From NCBI GenBank assembly GCA_947450405.1, contig CANFVI010000053.1:1-10063 (forward strand): 10,063 bases of DNA, written 5' to 3'. Position 1 is the stretch's first letter. Every line of letters starts with the position of its first letter. Shown here one piece after another: positions 1 through 8,222 of this stretch. Under the pieces are notes generated by a model, which worked only from the letters and a program-made list of their open reading frames with translations, searched no databases and was not told the DNA's origin. The stretch is from Flavobacteriales bacterium (GTDB lineage: Bacteria > Bacteroidota > Bacteroidia > NS11-12g > UBA955). The position numbers and the translations under genes are program-made.

Positions 1-130
1 CTTTGTCGCTTTCAAATTCAGCAATTGGGGCATCCATTTCAACCCAATCACCTTCTTTCACTAACCAATTAGCAATGGTTACTTCACTTACGGATTCGCC
101 CGGTGCGGGCACGATAATTTCAATGGCCAT
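1..130 (-). CDS. odhB: 2-oxoglutarate dehydrogenase E2 component (dihydrolipoamide succinyltransferase), N-terminal fragment
   Basis: Only the first 43 codons are in the window; the gene runs off the left edge. The start ATG is at 128-130, and the fragment begins MAIEIIVPAPGES and ends ...AEFESDK. This is the first half of a biotinyl/lipoyl-attachment domain, and K43, within the ESDK motif, is the residue that is lipoylated in the family. The P-x-P-G-E-S-V start and the SDK form fit the succinyl-transferring E2 (OdhB/SucB) better than the pyruvate dehydrogenase E2, whose lipoyl domain usually reads MP-x-x-S-x-T-M-x-E-G. In the family, E2 passes the succinyl group from E1 to CoA in the cytosolic TCA-cycle complex. 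The catalytic and E1/E3-binding domains lie outside the window, so the E2 subtype is inferred from the N-terminus alone. It probably has its own promoter just upstream, after the terminator of the preceding gene. Confidence 0.85.
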   Translation of the reverse strand, partial: MAIEIIVPAPGESVSEVTIANWLVKEGDWVEMDAPIAEFESDK

Positions 131-152
131 AGTTTGAGGCAAAAAATATGTG

Positions 153-160
153 CAAAGTTA
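153..160 (-). promoter_or_regulatory. odhB: Probable Bacteroidota -7 promoter box for odhB
   Basis: Read on the minus strand this is TAACTTTG, an exact match to the Bacteroidota sigma -7 consensus TAnnTTTG. It ends 22 nt before the odhB ATG, which would give a leader of roughly 15-20 nt. It lies between the terminator of the upstream gene and odhB, where a promoter is expected. I find no clear -33 TTG element at the usual distance, so the call rests on the -7 box and its position. Confidence 0.5.
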
Positions 161-231
161 AGGATTTTAAGTTGTGATTGCAGAATTATCTCAACAAAAG
201 CAAACAACACCCTGAATTTAATGAAATTCCA

Positions 232-257
232 CAAAAAAAGGGGCCATAAGCCCCTTT
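232..257 (-). terminator. Rho-independent terminator of the beta-helix/barrel gene
   Basis: On the minus strand an 8-bp perfect stem AAAGGGGC/GCCCCTTT (arms at 250-257 and 237-244) encloses a 5-nt loop and runs straight into further T residues, giving seven Ts in a row. It lies 21 nt past the stop codon of the gene ending at 279 and before the odhB promoter. It therefore separates the two minus-strand transcription units. The plus-strand reading also has a T-rich stretch a few bases after the stem, but no plus-strand gene reads into it here. Confidence 0.85.
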
Positions 258-278
258 GTAATTATTTTTTAATATGAT

Positions 279-2180
279 CTATTTAAAAAGCCTGTAACTC
301 ATTCCCAAATGCAATTGAAAATACCAATCGTTTAATCCATTTGTAGAGCGAGGTGCATTTTTTGCAATTGCACCATTATATTGAGTAATTTTTTGCAAAT
401 CAGCAGGATCAGTCAATTCAACTTTGGAAGATGATCTCAATTTATTCATGTCACCGCCAGACCATAACCCAGGACCAAAATCATCTAAATAATCTGTACT
501 TGTATACACAAATTTCATTTCACCTTTAATTGCATATCTTTTTCTTAAGTATGTCATACTGAAACTAGAACCAATATTTAATGCAATAGAACTGTATGGT
601 TTTGCCCCAGGTAAGAAATTTTGTCCTTCAGAACCCAAATCTCTAAGATTATACATATGATCAGAATACAACCTTGATTCATAATCACTTGATGATTCAC
701 CGGTTTTCCTGTCTGCCATCGCGATTCTATAAGGAGTAAAATGCAGAACGCCTAAACTTAAACCAAGTGATGGTATAAATTTATGATTTTCGTTACGCTC
801 CAACTGATAAGACTTCAAATGCCATAATCCTTCTATCTCAAGTATTTGCATTCTTGTGATAAACCTATTTTCAAAAGTTGAAGAACCGGTTGAAATTGAA
901 TTATAATTTGCGTCAAAAGAATTTTCGAGTTTTCCAGAACCTAGCAATGCTGGTGCAAATTCATTGTGAACCGAAATGGTAGATAGATACAATGATCCTT
1001 TTACTGAAAATCTTGAATTCAAATTGTACTGACCATATAAACCAAAACTATATTCAACTGTTGAAAAAAGAGGCAAATCTTTTAAAATTATCGTATTTTT
1101 AATTAAAGAAGGTGCAGTTTTGAAATCTTTTGACGTTTTCACAGACAAATCACCTCCACCATATGAAGCACCACCACCCCAAATTCCATATTCCCAATCC
1201 TGGATTTTTGTAATGTTCTCACCTTTTTTCTTAAACAAAGGCCATCTGAAATTTAGATATAAATTACCTGATTCATCAATTCCACTTTTGTTAGATGCTA
1301 TCGTTTCGGTTCCTCCAATTGAACTTGCATAATTCAAAACTGTACCATTCATCTCTTTGATGAAAATTGATGGTAAATTTTTGTTCACGGTGTGATCGAA
1401 AATAATATTTTCATCAGAATTTGAATGGACTAACTTTTCTATAGCAATTGACAAAAGCGGCATTCCTGATACTGAAATACCAGAAGGTATATTCCCAGCA
1501 TAATTTTTTTCAAAACTTATCAAACCAATTTTTGCATTTTCTTTGTCAAAAATATTCGCAAAATTAAAATGCAAGAAACCAAATGATGCATCTTTAATTA
1601 AAGGATTTATATTGTTATAAAAACTAATTTCATTTAAGTAAAAGTTAATTCCATATGAGCCAAAATCATCAATAATCACACCTGTTGTGTTATTGTTAAA
1701 TTTGCAATTTTCTAAATTTATCTGAATTGCCTTTTCTTTTGAAAAGTAAATAATGGGAGATTCAATATGCAACAATGGAACATTAGAATTTGAATTTCTA
1801 AAATTAAGACTAGTCAATGATACTGATTTCCTGTACCAGTACTTCGCAAATTTCAAGGGTTGAATTAATCCTTCAAATCGTGTATTTTCAATACCAATTG
1901 TCGAAAATTCATTATATCCGGAAATTACAATCCCCCTTCCCGGTTTATCGTCAAATTTATTTTTTACAATAATTGGATTAGTTTCAGTTCCTTTCATGAG
2001 TAAACTGCCTTCAATAATAAGAATGGCATTTGAGTCGAATTCACAAATGGTACCCGCATTCATTTCCATTGTTTCACCCAATTTTATGCGAGTTGTATCT
2101 TTAAATTGAAGTATTGATTGAGCTGTTAGTATTTGAATAAATACTAGACTAAAAAAGAAGATTGAATATTTTTTGAACAT
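279..2180 (-). CDS. Secreted beta-helix-like protein with C-terminal DUF6089-like outer-membrane beta-barrel
   Basis: The protein has 633 residues. Residues 1-21 are a signal peptide (MFKK, then a hydrophobic run ending LTAQ). Residues about 25-300 have the short-strand, G/N-rich pattern of right-handed parallel beta-helices, including I-I-E-G-S-L-L-M-K-G-T near 55-65, NPI at 68-70 and GRGIVISG at 81-88. From about 328 to the end it resembles the Bacteroidota DUF6089 outer-membrane barrel family: a WEYGIWGGGASYGGGDL opening strand, GSEGQNF (516-522), TDYLDDFGP (562-570) and a final NDWYFQLHLGMSYRLF strand ending in aromatic residues. The barrel should sit in the outer membrane. The role of the helix domain is unknown; surface display or ligand binding is inference. 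I see no T9SS sorting domain and no catalytic motif. The DUF6089 part is longer than usual, with loop insertions around 405-435 and 485-510. It follows the propeller gene on the same strand after 160 nt, and a strong hairpin terminator lies 21 nt past its stop. Confidence 0.75.
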   Translation of the reverse strand: MFKKYSIFFFSLVFIQILTAQSILQFKDTTRIKLGETMEMNAGTICEFDSNAILIIEGSLLMKGTETNPIIVKNKFDDKPGRGIVISGYNEFSTIGIENTRFEGLIQPLKFAKYWYRKSVSLTSLNFRNSNSNVPLLHIESPIIYFSKEKAIQINLENCKFNNNTTGVIIDDFGSYGINFYLNEISFYNNINPLIKDASFGFLHFNFANIFDKENAKIGLISFEKNYAGNIPSGISVSGMPLLSIAIEKLVHSNSDENIIFDHTVNKNLPSIFIKEMNGTVLNYASSIGGTETIASNKSGIDESGNLYLNFRWPLFKKKGENITKIQDWEYGIWGGGASYGGGDLSVKTSKDFKTAPSLIKNTIILKDLPLFSTVEYSFGLYGQYNLNSRFSVKGSLYLSTISVHNEFAPALLGSGKLENSFDANYNSISTGSSTFENRFITRMQILEIEGLWHLKSYQLERNENHKFIPSLGLSLGVLHFTPYRIAMADRKTGESSSDYESRLYSDHMYNLRDLGSEGQNFLPGAKPYSSIALNIGSSFSMTYLRKRYAIKGEMKFVYTSTDYLDDFGPGLWSGGDMNKLRSSSKVELTDPADLQKITQYNGAIAKNAPRSTNGLNDWYFQLHLGMSYRLFK

Positions 2181-2340
2181 AAGTGGAAATTATTAGGTGT
2201 TTATAATTTTGTTAATCAATAATTAAAATTTCAATTACCATGCCAAAACATGATATGAAATTCGAATATAAAAAAATAAATATAGAATAATGTCTAAATT
2301 GAAAATAAACTTTGCAAACTGCAATATTTTTTTCAAACAA

Positions 2341-5043
2341 TTAACGAATATTCTCTAATATCCTAAAATACACCTTCCCATTTGCAATTATTTTTACAAA
2401 AAACAATTTCTGATTATATCTATCTAAATTGAAAATATTAGATGCAATACTGTTTTCGTTATATTTCCCTAAAAACCTACCGCATTCATCTAAAATTTCA
2501 ACTGTATTTATTTTCATAAACTGGTTTGATTTTATAGAAAATTGTCCATGAGATGGATTCGGATAAATACTCAATTCAATATTAGAAAGATCCTTCGTTT
2601 TCAATATATCCGATGTGTTGAAAAGTCTTGCCGAGTAAATTCCATTTCCATGGGTAGCCAAAGCAACCGTTCCATCTTTCAATCGAACATCAAACATATC
2701 GCAAACCATATTTCCAATTTCGCCGCTTGCTTGTTGCACCCAAACAGTTGAAGTGCCTTTTAAAGTATCCGTAGCAAAAAAACCAGTACTTGTGGCAGCT
2801 AAATAAATTTTCCCATTTTCAACTGGCACGATCGACACCCATCGAATAGAAGGACCATTCCCTGAGCCATTTGCATTTTGTTCCAAATTACCAGCAGCTT
2901 TTGTCCATGTTTTGCCGGCATCCATTGAACTAAACAAACTGTAAATACCATAATTAGAATATGAAACAACTACATGGTCACCATTGGTAGGGTCAGCGGT
3001 AATACAACTTACATTACCAATTGGCAATACCGAATTGCTCGTAATGTCAACTGGAATCATTTGACCCTTGTTTGCACTATCAACCCTGTATACTTTTTTA
3101 TTGGAAGCACCATAATAAATCCTGTTTGCCGGTGTTTTGCAAACATGCAATGCCGTGATTGTTGCATTTGCCAACGAAACCGAATCTTTTGCTTTTGTCC
3201 AACCTAAAGAAATTGAATCATTTTTATTATCTAAAACAATTTCATTCAATTTGTCATTTCTCCATAAATATTTACCACCAGCCAAATACATAATGTTATT
3301 ATTATTTGGATCCAATGCAAATGGATTGATAAATTGATATTTTTCAGCGCCAACTGGATCAATTCTTTTATATGCAATCCTGTTCATTGAATTGTCAATT
3401 TTGGCTTTTACCATTTTACCTTGTTGCTTCGACAAATAAAAATTCTTAGCCCCATCGTCGATTGCATTGTAAGCCCCGTCTCCAAAATAAACAGACTTCC
3501 ATGGTGATTTCGCGTCAAATGTATTTGTCATGAGGGAATTGTTGTCTTGGGCACCTGCTATCAAAAGATTGCTCATTTCAGTTCCATGGTCTAAAGCAAC
3601 CGAGTAGAATTGAGTGGTTAAGTACCCATTATTTAATGACTCCCAAACCATAGAATCCATTAAATTATTATTGCTTCTGAAAACTCCTCCGTCATTGGTA
3701 TTGATCAATTTATTTGGATTTGAGGGATAAAAAGCCAAGTTATGTTGGTCGGGATGGTGATTCGGGTAGGTTCCAACATCTGGAAAAGCTGCACCTATTT
3801 TGTATCCACCAATCATTCTCGTTTTCAATGAATCTGCAAACGCCGATTTTGATCGAAACACATTTGTCCCTCCAATAAAAACAACATTTGAATCTGCAGG
3901 ATGAACCCTCACAAACATGTCGTAAGATCCTTGCACATTCCAACGTTCAAAAGGTCCGCCACTCGGTAAATTGAGCGACAAATCTGTCCATTCAGCCGTA
4001 TCTCCACCACCCGGTTTATTTGCAAATTCACATTTCAAAAGGGCATTCCATTCAATATCACCTTTGTAATTGGTAGTTTTTTTTCCCCAACCTGAAGTAT
4101 TTGCCAAAAAGTAAACTTTGTTTTCATTTTGTGGATCAACTCCAATCACAACCCTTTGATATTTTTGTGTTTGCATGAACTGAGGAGCAATATTTACAAA
4201 ATCAACGCCGTTTGTTGAACGCCAAATTCCTTTGTTTGTACCTTCAGAACTCATTGTAAAATACACGGTTCCATTTTGTGTAACAAAAACATCTGTAAAA
4301 TAAGAACCACCAGTTTTAATTGATTTCCAAGTTTTACCACCATCAGAAGATTTCATTAAGTTGTTATAGGTTGCTGCGTATATAACTGTCGTAGTATCGG
4401 GAGCCGAAGGGTCCACTGCCACATTCCAAATCAATTGCCAATTGGTTGAAAATGCAGTTGGCACACCTCCAGAAGTTGAAGTGATTTGCGACCATGATTT
4501 GGCGCTATCTGTTGAAATGAACAAACCATCGCCTAAATAGTATGCACCAGAAGATCCAGCCGACTGGCCATATGCTTCTCCAGAACCCATAATCCAGACA
4601 TTTCTGTGATTCTTGCGCGTATCTTGTGCCACACAAGTAGCAGATCGAAGTTCGTTCGTTCCTTGGGTTGGCATCCACGTTTTTCCATTGTCTTGACTCA
4701 ACCACATACCTCCTGAAACAGAACCTGCAATCAATCTATTTTCATTTGCAACATCAATTCCAAATGCCCTCGTTCTACCACCAATATTAAAAGGACCACG
4801 GTGGTACCATGGTGTACCTCTTAGCGCAATGCCATCGGCATCAGTTGACTTAGGTAAAGTTTGCGCAAAAGCCAATTCCTTCAATCGAATGTCCATTGGA
4901 ATTTTGCCAGTAGTCGGATCTTTTAATCGACTCAATTCATATCCAGATCTTGTTGATGCTCCATGTTGTTGGGCATTGATTGAGAAACAAAATAAATTGA
5001 TGGCTAAAAAACTCAGAATAAACTTTTGATGCTGCAATTTCAT
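2341..5043 (-). CDS. T9SS-secreted Asp-box/VPS10-like beta-propeller protein
   Basis: With the start at 5041-5043 the protein has 900 residues and opens with a good signal peptide, MKLQHQKFILSFLAINLF...INAQ (1-25). The frame is open 19 codons further, to an ATG at 5098-5100, but that start would put a charged VKRKWHFHG stretch before the signal peptide, so I prefer the internal ATG. Asp-box (BNR) repeats are clear at about 115-123 (LSQDNGKTW), 176-184 (ISTDSAKSW), 231-239 (KSSDGGKTW) and 705-713 (SSMDAGKTW), with a degenerate copy at 275-282. Between them are motifs typical of sortilin/VPS10-like propellers: HHPDQH (429-434), TNDGGVFRS (449-457), AGAQDNN (496-502) and FGDGAY (520-525). Residues about 821-900 form a type A T9SS sorting domain (IYPNPSHGQFSI, then a last strand with FFVKI and KVYFRIL), which targets the protein to the T9SS for release or anchoring at the surface. 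Annotations such as 'glycosyl hydrolase' are common for this family, but I see no proven catalytic site, so the substrate is unknown. Confidence 0.85.
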   Translation of the reverse strand: MKLQHQKFILSFLAINLFCFSINAQQHGASTRSGYELSRLKDPTTGKIPMDIRLKELAFAQTLPKSTDADGIALRGTPWYHRGPFNIGGRTRAFGIDVANENRLIAGSVSGGMWLSQDNGKTWMPTQGTNELRSATCVAQDTRKNHRNVWIMGSGEAYGQSAGSSGAYYLGDGLFISTDSAKSWSQITSTSGGVPTAFSTNWQLIWNVAVDPSAPDTTTVIYAATYNNLMKSSDGGKTWKSIKTGGSYFTDVFVTQNGTVYFTMSSEGTNKGIWRSTNGVDFVNIAPQFMQTQKYQRVVIGVDPQNENKVYFLANTSGWGKKTTNYKGDIEWNALLKCEFANKPGGGDTAEWTDLSLNLPSGGPFERWNVQGSYDMFVRVHPADSNVVFIGGTNVFRSKSAFADSLKTRMIGGYKIGAAFPDVGTYPNHHPDQHNLAFYPSNPNKLINTNDGGVFRSNNNLMDSMVWESLNNGYLTTQFYSVALDHGTEMSNLLIAGAQDNNSLMTNTFDAKSPWKSVYFGDGAYNAIDDGAKNFYLSKQQGKMVKAKIDNSMNRIAYKRIDPVGAEKYQFINPFALDPNNNNIMYLAGGKYLWRNDKLNEIVLDNKNDSISLGWTKAKDSVSLANATITALHVCKTPANRIYYGASNKKVYRVDSANKGQMIPVDITSNSVLPIGNVSCITADPTNGDHVVVSYSNYGIYSLFSSMDAGKTWTKAAGNLEQNANGSGNGPSIRWVSIVPVENGKIYLAATSTGFFATDTLKGTSTVWVQQASGEIGNMVCDMFDVRLKDGTVALATHGNGIYSARLFNTSDILKTKDLSNIELSIYPNPSHGQFSIKSNQFMKINTVEILDECGRFLGKYNENSIASNIFNLDRYNQKLFFVKIIANGKVYFRILENIR

Positions 5044-5180
5044 TCCGTGAAAATGCCACTTTCTTTTGACTTTCGCAACAAACAGTAAGTAAATCATCAA
5101 AAATGCAATGCTTTATGTCTAAAAAACTAATCAATTTCAAAATTTAACATTTCAAACTGCCAAAAAATATGAGAATACAT

Positions 5181-5188
5181 TATTTTTG
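5181..5188 (+). promoter_or_regulatory. Possible -7 promoter box of the DUF5686 gene
   Basis: TATTTTTG matches the Bacteroidota TAnnTTTG consensus and ends 11 nt before the ATG at 5200. The predicted transcript would have a very short leader of only a few nucleotides. No TTG-type -33 element is visible at the expected spacing. In such AT-rich DNA an eight-base match with two free positions can occur by chance, so this is tentative. Confidence 0.35.
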
Positions 5189-5199
5189 AAATCTATCAC

Positions 5200-7716
5200 A
5201 TGGATTTGAAACGTATTTTCCTCAGTATCGTTGCATTTATTTCATTTCAATTTACTCATGCCCAAATTCAAATTGGGGGAACAATCTTTGAAAATGAAAC
5301 CAACGAACCTATCCCTTTTGCCGCAGTATTTTGGGGGAACACAACAAAAGGATTTTATACAAATTTCGAGGGTAAATTTAGTGTCAATGTTTCTGAAATC
5401 ATTTCAGATACACTCAACATTTCTTTTGGAGGATATGAAAAAAAATCCATTGTTCTGTCTAAACAGAAAGACCTCAAAAACATAACACTTTTCCTCGACA
5501 GAGAAGTTGTTAAAACTGCCAAGGTAGAAATTGTATTGGGTATCAATCCCGCATTGAAATGGGTCGAACTTGCACAAAAAAATGCTGAAAACAACAATCC
5601 AGAAAACACTGGCAATTATGATTGCGAAGTCTTTAGCAAGTCCATTCTGTCATTAAACAACATTGGTAAAGGACTAAAAGGAAGTAAAATTGGAAAAGAA
5701 ATTGGTCCGTTATTTGACACCATGACCTTCCTCACCGGTGATTCAACAAAAGCCATTTTACCCATATTTTTCAGCGAAGTTTTGTCAAATTATGCCCACC
5801 AAAAAGAACCTCAACGAAACAAAGAAACCATTTTGGCTTCACGTGTGAGAGGGGTTGGTGTAGCTGACGGGACTTTGATTTCGCAACTAGTTGGATCGGC
5901 ACTCATTAAATACAACGTTTACAATCCTACTTTAATCATACTTGGAAAAGGCATTGTTTCGCCTATTAATTCATTATCGAAACTCATTTACAACTTCAAA
6001 CTGGTTGGGGTAGATAAATTTGGTCCGAGAAGGTTGTTCATGATCAAGGTTACCCCTAAAAACGACAAAGATTTGGCATTTTCGGGAATGATTTGGGTTG
6101 AGGATACAACTGGAGCGGTTGTTAGATTGTCATTAGAAATTGATGGTAATTCAAATCTGAATTTTATTGATAAACTCAGAATTTCTCAAGAATACATTCC
6201 TGCACCAACTGGAAATGGATACATCTGCAATAATTCAAGAACATTGTTAGATGTTGCAGAGATAAACACAAACGCAAGTGGAATGCTCGCTTCTAATATC
6301 ATTAGTTGTAGAAACTTCAAAACCAACATCGTACATAACGATGAGTATTTTAGAGAACGCATTCAAATTGGTGATGGTGGTTTAACGCAAGATGATTCTT
6401 TTTGGGAAAATCACAGCCATTTTAAACAAACTGCTACAGAAAAGCGCATATACGCCCGAATAGATTCTGTGAAAAAGTTACCTACGATTACCAAATGGGT
6501 AGATATTGTTACATTTTTGGCAGATGGTTATTATCAACACAAAAATTTTGATTTTGGTCCGTATTTTTTATTAGCCAGCTTCAATAAACTAGAAGGATTT
6601 AGAAACAGAATTGGATTTAGAACTTCAAAAGATTTCTCAAAAACTTTTGTTTTTGAAACGTTTTTAGGATATGGTTACGGAGATAAAAAATTCAAATACG
6701 GCGCAAAAATCGATTGGAACTTAAATAGGGTTACTGGAACAAAACTTACATTAACCCATTCCAAAGATGTTGAGTTAATCGGATTTTCAGACAACGATGC
6801 GGTTGCCTCCGAAGACGCATTGATTAATGCAGTAAACATGATAGGTAGCAGAAGTTTGACCTATTGCACTAGCAATAAAATTGACTTCAACACCGACATT
6901 GCAAAAGGTTTAAGAACCCGAATTTCATTATCTCACAGGCAATTCGATTACCCAAGAAATAAGGAGTTCAACCTCGCCTGGCTTGAAGACAATGACACCA
7001 TTAATAGCTTAACGAACGCCACAGTAACTCTCAAATTAGAATACGAACCAAAAGCATTTCATTTGCTAAGTTCCACTAAGAGAAGAACAATTCACGTTCC
7101 TGGCCCTGTTTACACTTTGACGTATTTAAAGGGATTGAGTGGTGTTTTGGGAAGCAAATATGATTATCAACGCGTTGGATTGGGAGTGAGCACCCGAAAA
7201 ATTTGGTCCGGTATTGGCCGCACCTTGTTTTCTATTGACGCATCAAAGGTGATAGGTAAAATTCCTTTCCCATTGTTAAATATTCCATTGGGAAATCGCG
7301 CTCCATTTTACAACAAAAGGGCATTCAATCAAATGGATTTGTTTGAATTTGTCTCAGATCAAAATATACAAATTTCTATAGAACACCATTTTAATGGATT
7401 GTTTTTAAATAAAATCCCATTCATTAAAAAGTTCAATTTGAGGGAAATCATTTCCTCAAAGGCCATTTACGGAACATTAAGTGAAGAGAATAGAAGTCTT
7501 ATCCCTAAGAGTATTAATGGAGGTCCCAAATTTGAACCTATTCACTCATTCGACAATGTTCCATATTGGGAAACTGCCATAGGTATTGAAAACATATTTA
7601 AAGTACTTAGAATTGATGCCATTTGGAGAATGACTCACAAGTTAAGCCCTACGCCGGATAAGCCAAATCCTAAGGGGAATTTCGCAATCAAAGCGAGCTT
7701 GGTATTTGGATTCTAA
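5200..7716 (+). CDS. CarboxypepD_reg-like/DUF5686 family outer-membrane protein
   Basis: The protein has 838 residues. Residues 1-22 are a signal peptide (MDLKRIFLSIVAFISFQFTHAQ). Residues about 24-100 are a carboxypeptidase-regulatory-like (transthyretin-fold) domain of the kind found at the N-terminus of TonB-dependent proteins: I-G-G-T-I-F-E-N-E-T-N-E-P-I-P-F-A-A-V, then GFYTNFEGKFSV. From about 115 on it follows the DUF5686 pattern: NPALKWVELAQKNAENNNPE (116-135), NYDCEVFSK (139-147), the EGFRNRIGFRT strand (465-475), GYGYGDKKFKYGA (490-502), and a terminal strand ending in LVFGF, as expected for an outer-membrane barrel. The length is usual for the family. Function is unknown; no TonB plug domain is visible, so it should not be called a TonB receptor. 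It is divergent from the propeller gene and converges on the SixA-like gene with 5 bp between the stops. I see no hairpin terminator after it. Confidence 0.9.
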   Translation: MDLKRIFLSIVAFISFQFTHAQIQIGGTIFENETNEPIPFAAVFWGNTTKGFYTNFEGKFSVNVSEIISDTLNISFGGYEKKSIVLSKQKDLKNITLFLDREVVKTAKVEIVLGINPALKWVELAQKNAENNNPENTGNYDCEVFSKSILSLNNIGKGLKGSKIGKEIGPLFDTMTFLTGDSTKAILPIFFSEVLSNYAHQKEPQRNKETILASRVRGVGVADGTLISQLVGSALIKYNVYNPTLIILGKGIVSPINSLSKLIYNFKLVGVDKFGPRRLFMIKVTPKNDKDLAFSGMIWVEDTTGAVVRLSLEIDGNSNLNFIDKLRISQEYIPAPTGNGYICNNSRTLLDVAEINTNASGMLASNIISCRNFKTNIVHNDEYFRERIQIGDGGLTQDDSFWENHSHFKQTATEKRIYARIDSVKKLPTITKWVDIVTFLADGYYQHKNFDFGPYFLLASFNKLEGFRNRIGFRTSKDFSKTFVFETFLGYGYGDKKFKYGAKIDWNLNRVTGTKLTLTHSKDVELIGFSDNDAVASEDALINAVNMIGSRSLTYCTSNKIDFNTDIAKGLRTRISLSHRQFDYPRNKEFNLAWLEDNDTINSLTNATVTLKLEYEPKAFHLLSSTKRRTIHVPGPVYTLTYLKGLSGVLGSKYDYQRVGLGVSTRKIWSGIGRTLFSIDASKVIGKIPFPLLNIPLGNRAPFYNKRAFNQMDLFEFVSDQNIQISIEHHFNGLFLNKIPFIKKFNLREIISSKAIYGTLSEENRSLIPKSINGGPKFEPIHSFDNVPYWETAIGIENIFKVLRIDAIWRMTHKLSPTPDKPNPKGNFAIKASLVFGF

Positions 7717-7721
7717 AAAGT

Positions 7722-8222
7722 CTAAGCCAATTCGAATTCAAGCATGTCAATTGCTTGATGATCTGCAACAGAAAATCGATCTACGGGTACATTGTATTGC
7801 ACTACCATAAAACTACCCGGATTAAATCTAACGGTTCTATTGCTCAACATATTTCCCAGTGCCCCCATGATTGGATTGTGACCTACAATTAATATACATT
7901 TTGCCGATTGGTTCTCTGCCAATACCGCTACTATTGGATCGAAATCCCAGCATTCATTTAATTCAGGGATTTCCAATTGGGTAATTTCATCTATATTTAA
8001 ATTTCCCTTTCTGCAAAGGCTATTCAACACAATTTCTTTGGTTTCTTTGGCACGTATGGCATTGCTAAAAACACACAAATCTGGAATGTGATTTTTATCA
8101 AATAAATATTGACCTACGGTTTTTGAAGTTTCTTCTCCGAATTCGGTTAAAGAACCTGGTTTCTTGGTTGCAGCCATTCGGTCATACTCGCCATGGCGCA
8201 TATAAATCACAGTTTGTTTCAT
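7722..8222 (-). CDS. sixA: SixA-like histidine phosphatase
   Basis: A 166-residue cytosolic protein of the histidine phosphatase superfamily, at the usual SixA length. The catalytic MRHGEYD motif (8-14) supplies R9 and the phospho-accepting H10. LTEFGEET (25-32) matches the conserved L-T-x-x-G element, SNAIRAKET (53-61) gives the second arginine R57, and VGHNP (113-117) gives H115. All the residues I would expect in the active-site pocket are present. SixA proteins remove phosphate from phosphohistidine in phosphotransfer proteins; the target here is unknown, and action on a small-molecule phosphate is possible. It is the last gene of a three-gene operon. Its ATG overlaps the DUF423 stop codon by one base (TAATG), which suggests coupled translation. 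It has no signal peptide. Confidence 0.9.
   Translation of the reverse strand: MKQTVIYMRHGEYDRMAATKKPGSLTEFGEETSKTVGQYLFDKNHIPDLCVFSNAIRAKETKEIVLNSLCRKGNLNIDEITQLEIPELNECWDFDPIVAVLAENQSAKCILIVGHNPIMGALGNMLSNRTVRFNPGSFMVVQYNVPVDRFSVADHQAIDMLEFELA

Noticed and set aside
2288..2340. Possible terminator after the propeller gene, based on the TTGCA...TGCAA repeat near 2314-2326
   Set aside because: The stem is only about 5 bp and AT-rich with a 3-nt loop, and in the minus-strand direction it is not followed by a proper T-run. It is too weak to call.
5079..5087. TACTGTTTG (minus strand) as the -7 box of the propeller gene
   Set aside because: The consensus TAnnTTTG has two free bases and this has three, and no -33 element is seen. 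The location is plausible but the match is not good enough to list.
5355..5615. An 86-codon open frame on the minus strand inside the DUF5686 gene
   Set aside because: It is antisense to the CarboxypepD_reg-like domain, which matches its family in the plus frame, and the minus-strand product matches nothing I know.
7729..7738. Palindrome AATTCGAATT near the convergent stops
   Set aside because: It has no loop, consists almost entirely of A/T pairs and lies in the last codons of the SixA-like gene. It is neither a convincing terminator nor an operator.
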